The position numbers and the translations under genes were made by a program. Positions 34,878 through 44,432 of a stretch of 64,000 nucleotides of DNA are shown here, piece by piece. How positions within the stretch are numbered: the first letter of the stretch is position 1; the number at the start of each line of letters is the position of its first letter. Source of the stretch: Acorus gramineus (lineage: Eukaryota > Streptophyta > Magnoliopsida > Acorales > Acoraceae); NCBI GenBank assembly GCA_030737835.1, contig JAUJYN010000017.1:3720001-3784000 (forward strand), read 5' to 3'. The notes under the pieces are model-generated. The model was not told the DNA's origin. It worked only from the letters and a program-made list of their open reading frames with translations, and did no database searches.

Positions 34878-34991
34878 AAAGTTGGTATCAGAGCCTGGTC
34901 CTGTCAGAGCCAATTGTTTTCTTAGAGATGAGTCCTAGGATTTCTATATGAGTATTCTGATCCTAGTGTCTGGTTTTCTTAGGTTGCTGAT
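34878..34991 (+). other. Element B leader with primer-binding site
   Basis: The primer-binding site TGGTATCAGAGC is at 34883-34894, five bases after the LTR end, complementary to the 3' end of initiator tRNA-Met. The remaining untranslated leader runs to the gag ATG at 34992. Confidence 0.95.
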
Positions 34992-36293
34992 ATGCCTCCT
35001 CGCAGAGGAATGCGTGGACGTGGTCCCTCTCGGCCTCTGAAGGTTCCCGGACCTACCAGAGGCGAGGATGCTACTGGAGAGTCCTCGGCTGTGGGGCCAG
35101 GACCGGCGCAGGAGCCTCCTGCATGGGAGCGTGCTTACGCTCGGATAGCAGATCTGGTGGAGACTCAGACTAGAGCACTGGAGGCCCAGACTAGGGTGTT
35201 AGCTGAGCAGGCACGAGAGATCCAGGAGCTGCGGGCGGCCCGCGAGGCAGTTCCACGGGTCCCCTTAGTGGCAGATCCACCGGTGGTGCCCGACGTACCC
35301 CCTGTCCCAGTGGTGATTCCGGTGGTGGGAGTTCAGGATCCCCTGGAGAGGGAGGTGGAGCTAGAGGCTGCAGCACGAGTGCATCAGAGTGGCCTCACTG
35401 CCTTTCTGAAGCTCCACCCTCCCGAGTTCCATGGCCAGACGGCGGATCCCCTTGCCCCTGAGCGTTGGTTGATGGAGGTGGACACGATCTTCTCGACCAT
35501 GCACTGCACCGACCGCCAGCGTGTCTCCCTGGCCACCTTCATGTTGAAGGGTAGCGCCGCCGACTGGTGGGCTACCCGATCGGTGGACATCCCCGAGGGA
35601 GTGGAGCGACTTCTATGGGCGGGGTTCCGGAGGTATTTCCTGGAGGAGTACTTCCCGTTTTCGACGTACCAGATCGTGATGCGAGAGTTCGAGCAGCTGA
35701 CGCAGGGCTCCATGTCAGTCGCTGACTACTCCACACGCTTCACGAGGCTTTCCAGGTTCGCCCTCGCCTTGGTGATGGATGAGGAGACGCGATGCCGTCG
35801 TTTCGAGATGGGTCTCAGTAGCACCATCCGGGTGCATGTCACTTCTCAGGCGTTCACGAGGTACTCAGACTTGGTGTCTCGGGCGAAGACAGTCGAGCGA
35901 GACCTCGGGGTCCCTTCGGGGGTTCCAACCCCTTCTGCAGACCAGAGACCCCCCAGGAGCCAGGACCATGTACATCGCAAGAAGAAGCGGCCCCGCTTTG
36001 ATCAGTCAGCGGCTGCCGCTACTCCAGTCGATGTGGTGCCAGTGCGAGGTCCAGCACCCATTGCGGCAGTACCAGTCCAGGCCAGGCAGCCGGAGAGGCG
36101 GCGCTGTTACCATTGTCAGCGCATCGGGCATATTTTATATAATTGCCCTGATGCTGGCCGACCCCGTGTGCCTCCGCAGCCGCAGCAGCAGCAGCAGCCA
36201 CAGCGTCAGCAGCAGCAGCCACAGGGTGGCCGAGTTGACCAGAGGAGGCAGCCAGTGCAGCCTGCGAGGCGTGCCCCTGCTCCTCAGCCGTAG
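34992..36293 (+). CDS. gag: Element B Gag (capsid/nucleocapsid), 433 aa
   Basis: The frame opens at the first ATG after the primer-binding site and encodes an Arg-rich N-terminus (MPPRRGMRGRG), a Glu/Gln helical segment (about residues 50-85), a Pro/Val linker, a retrotransposon gag domain (about 140-306, with APERWLMEVD, GSAADWW and VADYSTRFTRLSRF), and a CCHC zinc knuckle CYHCQRIGHILYNC (about 371-384). A Gln-rich tail follows. Gag forms the virus-like particle and binds element RNA. It ends at TAG 36291-36293. The protease continues in the same frame, so the TAG may be a mutated sense codon of a single gag-pol frame or a read-through stop; no intact relative in the window decides this. It is the only complete gag here. 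Confidence 0.94.
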   Translation: MPPRRGMRGRGPSRPLKVPGPTRGEDATGESSAVGPGPAQEPPAWERAYARIADLVETQTRALEAQTRVLAEQAREIQELRAAREAVPRVPLVADPPVVPDVPPVPVVIPVVGVQDPLEREVELEAAARVHQSGLTAFLKLHPPEFHGQTADPLAPERWLMEVDTIFSTMHCTDRQRVSLATFMLKGSAADWWATRSVDIPEGVERLLWAGFRRYFLEEYFPFSTYQIVMREFEQLTQGSMSVADYSTRFTRLSRFALALVMDEETRCRRFEMGLSSTIRVHVTSQAFTRYSDLVSRAKTVERDLGVPSGVPTPSADQRPPRSQDHVHRKKKRPRFDQSAAAATPVDVVPVRGPAPIAAVPVQARQPERRRCYHCQRIGHILYNCPDAGRPRVPPQPQQQQQPQRQQQQPQGGRVDQRRQPVQPARRAPAPQP

Positions 36294-39200
36294 TTTGTTC
36301 AGGGCCGAGTTGCAGCACTTTCAGCCGAGGAGGCGCAGGCTTCGGGTAGCGTGGTCCGAGGTATTGTTCTGATCTCCCAGCTCCCTGCATATGTGTTATT
36401 TGATTCCGGAGCCACGCACTCGTTCGTGTCTCCCGCTTTTGCGAGACGGATGGGCGTGGCGTCCGCCCCTCTTGATGTTATGCTGGAGATATCATTGCCC
36501 GTCGGAGACCGTATTCTCCTCCGTTCTGTTTACCGAGGGTGTACCGTGGTGATTGCGGAGCATGAGTTTCCAGTGGAGTTGGTAGAGCTCGCCATGACGG
36601 ACTTCGATGCCATCCTGGGAATGGATTGGCTTTCAGCTAGTCACGCCAGCATCGACTGTTTTGCTAAGTCGGTGTCTTTCCACCTTCCGGGTCGGAGGTC
36701 CTTCCAGTTCGTGGGCGATCGTGACATAGCCCCTTTGGGGTTCGTGTCATCCATCCAGGCGTGGAGACTCCTTCAGGGAGGATGTGAGGGCTTTCTGGCG
36801 TATATTGCTGAGGAGGACGCACCACTGCGGGCAGATATCAGTCAGACTCCGATCGTGGCAGAATATCCAGAGGTTTTCCCCGATGATCTTCCGGGATTAC
36901 CGCCGGATCGCGCGATCGAGTTTGAGATTAATCTAATTCCGGGGACCGAGCCGATTTCGAGAGCTCCGTACCGGATGGCCCAGCAGAGCTGAAGGTGCTC
37001 AAGGAGCAGTTGGAGGAGTTGCTAGAGAAGGGCTTCGCACGTCCGAGTGTTTCTCCGTGGGGAGCCCCTGTTTTGTTTGTGCGGAAGAAGGACGGTTCGC
37101 TGCGGCTTTGTATTGATTACAGGCAGCTGAACAAGCGGACCGTGAAGAACAAGTACCCCTTGCCACTGATTGACGATCTGTTTGACCAGCTCCAGGGAGC
37201 GCGTGTCTTTCTAAGATCGATCTCCGTTCGGGCTACTATCAGCTGAAGATCCGGGAGTCAGATATTTCGAAGACGGCCTTTCGTACCCGTTATGGGCACT
37301 ACGAGTTCCGAGTACTGCCGTTTGGGTTGACGAATGCGCCGGCAGCCTTCATGGATCTGATGAACCGGGTGTTTCGGCCCTTCCTCGACTCCTTCGTAGT
37401 AGTCTTCATCGATGATATTCTGGTGTACTCGAGGAGTCTTGAGGAGCACGCTCACCATCTCCGCACTGTCTTGGAGACTTTGGCCCGACATCAGTTGTTC
37501 GCCAAGTTCAGTAAGTGCGAGTTTTGGTTGGAGCGTATGGCCTTTCTGGCCACGTGATTTCCGGCGAGGGCATATCTGTGGACCCGGACAAGACGCTCGC
37601 CGTGTCGAATTGGCGTCGACCGTCGAACCCCACAGAGATTCGGAGCTTCCTGGGCTTGGCGGGTTATTACAGGAGGTTTGTCGAGGGTTTCTCGAAGATA
37701 GCTGTTCCTCTTACCCGCCTCACTCAGAAGGATGTCCGGTTCGAGTGGTCCCCAGCTTGCGAGGAGAGCTTCCTGGAGTTGAAGCGAAGGCTCACCTCAG
37801 TGCCAGTTCTTACCCTTTCGTTTGGGAGTGGTGGATTCACAGTCTACTCCGATGCATCGCGGCTGGGTGTGGGTTGCGTCCTGATGCAGCACGGTAAGGT
37901 TGTGGCTTACGCGTCGCGTCAGTTGAAGCCCCATGAGCAGAATTACCCCACCCACGACTTAGAGTTAGCAGCGATCATCTTTGCGCTGAAGATGTGGAGG
38001 CACTACCTTTATGGCGAGGAGTTCGAGCTCTTTACTGATCACAAGAGCTTGACTTATTTGCAGTCCCAGCCGGAGCTCAACATGCGTCAGAGACGTTGGG
38101 TCGAGTTCCTGAAGGACTATGATTGTGACATCGCTTACCATCCGGGTAAGGCGAATGTCGTGGCCGATGCTCTCAGCAGGCAGCCCTTGGGCATGGCCGC
38201 CCACTTGGCTGTACGTCGTTGGAGGCTTCTGGAGGAGGCCGCTTGCTGGATCAGCGTTCGAGAGACTCCTGCGGGTGGCTTTTTGGCCAGGCTAGTGGTG
38301 CAGCCCGTTCTTCTCGACGAGATCCGCACGGCTCAGGGGCAGGATCCTCACTTTCTAGTCCTCTCTGAAGGCGTCGCCCGGGGCGAGCGTCCGGACTACC
38401 AGATTCGCGAGGACGGGATCCTGCGGTTCAGAGGTCGAGTATGCATTCCTGACGACGCAGAGCTGAAGCAGAAGATCTTGGACGAGGCCCATCGTTCGAG
38501 GTACACAGTGCATCCTGGTGGCACGAAGATGTACAGGGGCCTTCGTCGTGGCTACTGGTGGCGCGGGATGAAGACGGATATTGCCCGTTTCGTTGCCCGT
38601 TGCTTGGTATGCCAGCAGGTGAAGTCGGAGCATCAGCGTCCTGCGGGGAAGCTGCAGTCCATTGAGATTCCTCAGTGGAAGTGGGAGCAGATCACCATGG
38701 ACTTCGTTTCGGGTTTGCCGAGGTCACGTTCGGGTCGCGATGCCATCTGGGTAATCGTCGACCGACTGGTCCGCTCATTTCCTCCCCATCCGACTCACCG
38801 ATTCTCTGGACACCCTGGCGCAGTTGTTTGTCTCCGAGATTGTTCGTCTCCATGGCACTCCCGTCAGCATCATTTCTGATAGAGACGCGCGATTTACTTC
38901 GAGGTTCTGGCGTAGCCTCCAGCACGCCCTTGGTACGAACCTCCACTTCAGTACAGCGTTTCATCCGCAGACGGACGGCCAGTCGGAGAGGACGATTCAG
39001 ACCCTGGAGGACATGCTGCGAGCTTGCGTTCTCGACTTTGGGGGCAGTTGGGAGAGGCATCTTCCGTTGGTGGAGTTTGCCTACAACAACAGCTACCACT
39101 CGAGTATTCGGATGGCTCCATACGAAGCGCTCTATGGCCGCAGCTGCAGGTCCCCCTTGTGTTGGGACGAGGTCGGAGAGCGCCAGTTGGAGGGACCAGA

Positions 39201-39735
39201 GATCATCCACCAGACCTCAGAGATGGTCAAGACGATTCGCGAGCGTATCCGAGTCGCTCAGAGCCGTCAGAAGAGCTACGCCGATCGTCGTCGCCGTGAG
39301 CTCGCCTTCGAGGTTGGTGACCATGTCTTCCTGAAGGTGTCCCCGATGAAGGGCATCTTCCGTTTCGGTGTGCGGGGCAAGCTGAGTCCGCGTTTCATTG
39401 GGCCGTTCCTCATCCTCGAGCGGGTTGGAGAGGTGGCCTATCGCATAGCTCTGCCCCCACAGTTGGCTCAGGCCCATGACGTCTTCCATGTCTCGCAGCT
39501 GAGGCGTTATGTCCACGATCCTGCTCACGTCATCCCGTTCGAGCCGCTCGTCTTCGAGCCGGACTTGTCATTCGTGGAGCAGCCGATCGAGATCCTGGAC
39601 CGACGCGAGAAGAGGCTCCGCACCAAGACCGTCCAGCTGGTTAAGGTGCGATGGCAGCACCGTTCTGGTGCCGAGGCCACTTGGGAGCTCGAGGACGCCA
39701 TGCGTGACGCATATCCGCATCTTTTCCCTTCCTAG
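36294..39735 (+). pseudogene. pol: Element B pol: protease to chromodomain, with four frameshifts
   Basis: Protease (FDSGATHSF, about 36387-36425) and the RT N-terminus follow gag in frame to 36992. By comparison with D and A, small deletions then break the frame: one base near 36979 (ends at QQS), one base in a T run near 37210, one base in a G run near 37548 and five bases near 38769. The resulting open pieces are about 36980-37246, 37213-37557, 37515-38879 and 38775-39735. Between them they hold the RT box FIDD (about 37405), RNase H (TDA changed to SDA in YSDASRLG), integrase HHCC and DDE (SDRDARF, GQSER), an intact GPF motif and the chromodomain with the full FEPLVFEP segment. Three of the four lesions are in homopolymers, so sequencing error is an alternative to true decay. 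Confidence 0.93.
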
Positions 39736-39770
39736 ATGTTTTTGTATTTATTTTGAGGACAAAATTTCCT

Positions 39771-39783
39771 AAGGGGGGAAGAA
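39771..39783 (+). promoter_or_regulatory. Polypurine tract of element B
   Basis: AAGGGGGGAAGAA directly before the 3' LTR start at 39784; plus-strand primer site as in A and D. Confidence 0.92.
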
Positions 39784-42456
39784 TGTTATATATGTGTCAC
39801 TTTTAGCCTTCTGGTCACCATTGGAAATTTCTGGCAGTTTTTCAACTTTTTCTTTTTTCGATCGGAACCGCTAAAATTTTGGACTTTTAGCTATCATGAG
39901 TTTGAGAACTCCGATTGAAAATCTAACTGCACATTATGTGTCCTGGTGCCATTTCAAGCCACTCTGAAAAATTTCATCGAATTCCGGTAACGTTTCAGAA
40001 TTTCGCAGTTCCGAATCGTATCCGGGTTTTGACCAAGCGAAAAGTCATGGGGAGACTTGACCAAGTCAAAGATGACTTTGACCAAGTCAAGTTTGACCAT
40101 TGACTTGGTCAATTTGTTTGTTTGTGTGGATGAGTTGACCAAGTCAAAGCTCACCAAAACTAAAAACCCTAAGTGTAAGTGTGTGTGTGTGAGTGTGTGT
40201 GTGTGTGGCCTTTAAGTGGGCGTCCACCAATACTTCTTCTTCCCCATCTCTCTCTATCTCTCTCACTCACATCCCCTCTCTTTAAATCCCCCATTTGATC
40301 TAGTAGAAGTAGTTGAAAAGAAAAGCCATTGAAGGGAAAAAGGAAGGTGAGGACTTGATCTACCTTTCTATGGTTTTGTTTTTGATTTCCCCTTTGTCGA
40401 CCTCCTCTCATGGTCCCATTTCCCCCCTGATTTCAGCCATTGCTAGGGCTGAGGGAGATCTTGGTGGTGGTGGTCTTGGTGGTGGCGATTCGGTGCGCGA
40501 AGGGCACTCGAATTCCTCCCATTGTTCCTCCTCTCTTGGGTGAGTCCTTCTCCTCCCTTTTTTCTTGTTTAGATGCTTGGTTAGGGTGTGAAATGGAGTA
40601 TGCATGGTATGCATGTGTGTTAGGGGTGTGGGAGGGCTGAGGAAGGGGTGGGAAGGGCTTAGGCGCGCGTACGGGGTCATCCGCGCGCGTGCGCGCGAGT
40701 CTGCGCGCGCAGGCAGGGCTGGCGCGCGCAGACGGGTGCGCTGGCGGGCGCGCGCGCGTACGCGCAGACGCGCGGGCGTGCGCGCGGGGAGCTGCTCGGG
40801 GGCGCAGTGCATGGGGTGCACGCGGGGTGCTGCACAGGGGCACAGTACGCACGGGTAGGCGCAGGGCTGGACGCGCGGTGCGCGCGGGGGCGCGCGAGTG
40901 TGCGCGCGCGCGCGGCAGCGTGTCTGGTCACGCGGGCAGGGGCACAGCAGCGCGTCTGGGTGCGCGGGCTGGGGCGCGGCAGTGCGCCCGGGGCGCGGGC
41001 GTGCGTGCGTGCGTGCGCACCCGTGCGTGGGGCCGTGCGCATGGCTGCCCGTGGGTGCGTGAGGATGTCGGGGCACTCGGACTCGCGTGCGTGCGGGCCC
41101 GTATGCATGCTTGTCCGAGTGTTGGGTATTTCTTGCGTATTTCTTATGTATTTGTGTAATTACTCACCATTTTGATTACCCATGTCTTGCAGATCTTGAC
41201 GGGCGGTCACGCGACGACCCGGGTTTTGGTGAGTGGGACAATCCAACCCAGTAGGGAGGCGTTCGATGCACGTAGGCGTGCATTGCCCTCCCCTGGGGCA
41301 CCATAATTGCGTATTAAGTTGTAATAAATGTAACTGTGCTATGCATGATCATTATGTTGTATCCATGCCGCCTTAGACTTTGTATGCTAGGGATATGCAC
41401 CCTTATATTATGTATAGAGGCCTACGCATCCTGATACCATGTTTTCATGCTAGGAAAGCCTCGACCTACGCATGTTTCCCATTTAGTTTAATTTATTTAA
41501 ATCAAATGCGAGCATATGATTATGAGCATGCCTTAGAGAATATTATAACCTTGTGGTTATAATATATGGTTCCCCGCATCTTAGTTATGCGCCCTGGAGG
41601 AATTCTTGAGAATTCATGACATTAGAAATGTTAGGAAGCGTTGCCGACGGATCCAAGAGGATCGTATCCATGTGGGTAGGCTGTTTCTCTTCCCTTCGTT
41701 GGATCCGTGTAGGGACTCCCCAGCGTTAGACAGGCTGTCCTGACAGAGGGCTCCCATCTGTAGGTACATCCGATGCATCGGACTGTGCTGATCGTGGGAG
41801 TAGACCAGGCGAGCTACGGAGTGGAGGAGAGGCTATCGGTGGACCAAGGGTGATTAACAGCCTAGTCAATCCCAAAAGACCCATGTCACCCCTTTGAGGG
41901 TGAGGGTGAGGGTGTGGTGGGTCGGCGATGTAACGACCCACTGGATTGTGTAGTTACTCCCACTTAGGGGCTATAAATCATTTAAGGTTAATATGAATTG
42001 TGATGCATGGGTTGTGCTATTCACTGAGCGTGTGGCTCACCCCTCGCATATTCTTTTCTCCAGTGATATCTGAGTCGGATCTGAAGGAGGAGCTCCCCGA
42101 GGCACATCAGCAGTAGCGAAGCAGCGTCACGTTCTGCGAGTGAGAGGCCATCAGCATCCCCTTTTGATTGTATGTATTGTATTCCGTGCTTGGGCACACG
42201 TTTGTATTATATTTGGATGTCGTTGTATATATTGGCTCTCACAGGACAGTTGATTATGTATCGGGTCTGTAATATGTCTTTTGAATTACAGACTTAGTCG
42301 TTTGAGCTTCCGCTATTTGTATGTATATATGTCAGCCACCTTATTGTCTGTGTTGTCATTTTGATGTTGTTAGAGTATGTTATTGATCTCCTGTATAGAC
42401 TGCTGATATTATATACCATTGCCGCGTCTCGGGGACGGCCGCCCTGGGACGTGACA
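39784..42456 (+). mobile_element. Element B 3' LTR
   Basis: TGTTATATATGTGTCAC to GGGACGTGACA, 2673 bp. The same sub-features as in the 5' LTR are present: W-boxes, GT run, predicted intron 1 (40540-41192), mini-exon (41193-41228) and intron 2 (41229-42063). Most differences from the 5' LTR fall in the CpG-rich tract (40660-41100) and include many C/T and G/A changes and block indels. CAAAT follows at 42457-42461. Confidence 0.95.
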
Positions 42457-42461
42457 CAAAT
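42457..42461. repeat. Target-site duplication of element B, right copy
   Basis: CAAAT, identical to 32231-32235. The host LTR resumes directly after it with AACCAAAGGTTTCTTC. Confidence 0.95.
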
Positions 42462-42819
42462 AACCAAAGGTTTCTTCATCCCTAAGAAAGGTGGGGGTAA
42501 GGTTACCAAAGGTTACCACATCCCCAAAATATCTCACACTATTCGACCAACTAGGAACTCTTAAAACCCGGATACGGTTCAGAACTACATATTTTTTAAA
42601 ACGTTACCAGAATTCGATGAAATTTTTATGGGTAGTACTAAACGGTACTAGGACCCATAATATGCAGTTAGATTTTCAATCAGAGCACTCAAACTCCCGC
42701 AAGTGGCTAAAAGCCAAAATTTTAGCGACTCCGATCGAAAAAAGAAAAGGCCCTGAATGACCCAGATGTGACCAAGGCTTAACCGTAATGGCTCCAAATG
42801 ACACAGGCATAACAATACA

Positions 42820-42905
42820 TGAATACAATACATGTAATATAAGCCTAGCATGCAAGGTATCTAACATATTATAGCTTAAGCATGGCCATACTACTTATCT
42901 ACACT
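42820..42905 (-). mobile_element. Outer family 2 LTR, piece 4
   Basis: Resumes the outer LTR after ATACA (TGAATACAATACATG, then AAGCCTAGCATGCAAG) and runs to TTATCTACAC. There it should continue to the GATGCCC block but jumps to sequence normally found about 1.5 kb earlier in the LTR. Confidence 0.75.
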
Positions 42906-43443
42906 ACTGGATCATCTATATCTAGATAACTGCCCAACGATGTCCTTGAACATCGATTACGAGATCGGACCCAACAACTATGGGAACGGTCGAACAATGA
43001 ATGGGTCACACGGTGCTGTGTCTTCGCCTCATCCTCACCCTCACCAATATCATTCGTTAACCCTCTCCCGGGTAGCCTCTACCTGGTATACTCCCACGAT
43101 CAAAACGCTCCCGAATGCATCGGTGGTACCTACGGATGGGAGCCCTCTGTCAAGACAGCTACAACCCGGCCTCTTCAACTCACCGCTCTACACCCTTGGT
43201 CCACCGGTTGCCCTTTCCCCGGGTAGCCTCTACCTGGTATACTCCCATGGTCAGTACGTTCCCGAATGCATCGGTAGTACCTACAGATGGGAGCCCTCTG
43301 TCAGGACAGCTGTAATCCCGAGAAGTTCCTACATCGGATCCAACGAAGGGGAGAACGATCCCATGTTCGCAAAGCGAACCCAATGAAAAACAACTACTCT
43401 CGATAATCACTTATCGAGATATCAAAACACAGGCATAACAACA
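42906..43443 (-). mobile_element. Scrambled family 2 LTR fragment
   Basis: Starts at TACTGGATCATCTATATC, matches the region equivalent to 20790-21390 with internal losses and a repeated GGTAGCCTCTACCTGG block, then jumps from GATATCAAAA to the family 2 LTR terminus CACAGGCATAACA at 43443. It is a deletion derivative, not a simple insertion. Confidence 0.7.
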
Positions 43444-44432
43444 ATCTATGCAACACAACTCATATTAACCTTAAAATAATTAAAGTCCCTAAACGGGAGT
43501 AACTATACAAGCTAGTGGGTCGTAACATCGCCGACCCACCCCACCCTCACCCTCACCCTTTAGGGGTGACATGGGCCTTTTGAAATAGACTAGGCTGCTC
43601 TCCACCCTTGGTCCACCAGTAGCCTCTCCTTCGCGTAGCCTCTACCGGATATACTCCCACGATCAGTACCCTCTGAATACATCGGTGGTACCTACAGATG
43701 GGATCCTTCTGTCAAGACAGCTTTCCCAACGCCGGGGAGTCCTTACTCGGCTCCAACAAAGGGGAGAAAACAGCCTACTCACACGGATACGATCCTCTTG
43801 GATCCGTCGACAACGATTTCTAACACTACTAATGTCATGAATTCTCAAGAATTCCTCCAGGGCGCATAACTAAGATGCAGGGAAACATATATTATAATAC
43901 CAAGGTCATAATATTCTCTAAGGTATGCTTATACCAATATAATCTCATTTTGATTTAATTAAATTAAACTAAATGGGAAACATGCATAGATGAAGGCTTT
44001 TTAAGCATGGGACATGGTGTCTAGGCATGTACGGGCCTCTATACATGATACATGGATGTATATCCCTAGCATATAATGTCTAAAGTGGCATGGTTACATC
44101 ATAGCAAAACATTCATTATCAAGATATCTACATATTATAACTAGGGGGCCCCATCGATGTGCGACGCGCGTCGAGCGCATCCAAAGAGAGGGGGGGGGTA
44201 TGGAATCGAACCACTCACCATACCCGGGACCTCGCGCATCCCATCCGACAAGATCTGCACGGTAAGGGCATCAAATTTGGTGAGTAACATCACAATTTAC
44301 ACTTAGAAATCATTAGAAATACCAAAGACTTAGACATGCAGGCATACGGGCTCGCACGCATGCGATCACGCGCGTACGCATGCATGGCCGGGTGCCCTAG
44401 CACCTACCAGAGACCCTGGGCAGCCCTGCGCA
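43444..44432 (-). mobile_element. Mosaic LTR, piece 1 (family 1-like end)
   Basis: Minus-strand LTR lacking its 3' end. From 43444 to about 44100 it matches family 1 (GTGGGTCGTAACATCGCCGA, GAATTCTCAAGAATTCCTCC). From about 44140 it matches family 2 (GGGGCCCCATCGATG, GATCTGCACGGTAAGGG). A putative intron-1 acceptor ends at 44255. It is interrupted at 44432 by a solo LTR. Confidence 0.78.

Larger units (their letters stand above)
32236..42456 (+). mobile_element. Element B: full-length Ty3/gypsy chromovirus, 10.2 kb
   Basis: All parts are present in order: 5' LTR, primer-binding site, gag, protease, RT, RNase H, integrase, chromodomain, polypurine tract and 3' LTR, with a perfect CAAAT target duplication. 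It inserted into solo LTR 28596-42814. Gag is open; pol carries one stop and four small frameshifts, so it is not autonomous as written. The two LTRs are 2642 and 2673 bp and differ mainly in the CpG-rich tract. Confidence 0.96.
28596..42814 (-). mobile_element. Solo LTR, family 2, itself split by element B
   Basis: The minus-strand LTR runs from TGTTATGCCTGTGTCATTTGG at 42814 to 28596, flanked by ATACA on both sides (28591-28595 and 42815-42819). Removing element B with its extra CAAAT leaves about 3993 bp. Its last base is changed, so the end reads AGTCACG rather than TGTCACG on the plus strand. It holds two tandem duplications (periods 107 and 200 bp, 28981-29601). It also has a textbook candidate intron: donor CTTTTG/GTAAGT at 31797, acceptor TTGCAG/ATCTCG ending at 31237. 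Confidence 0.92.
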
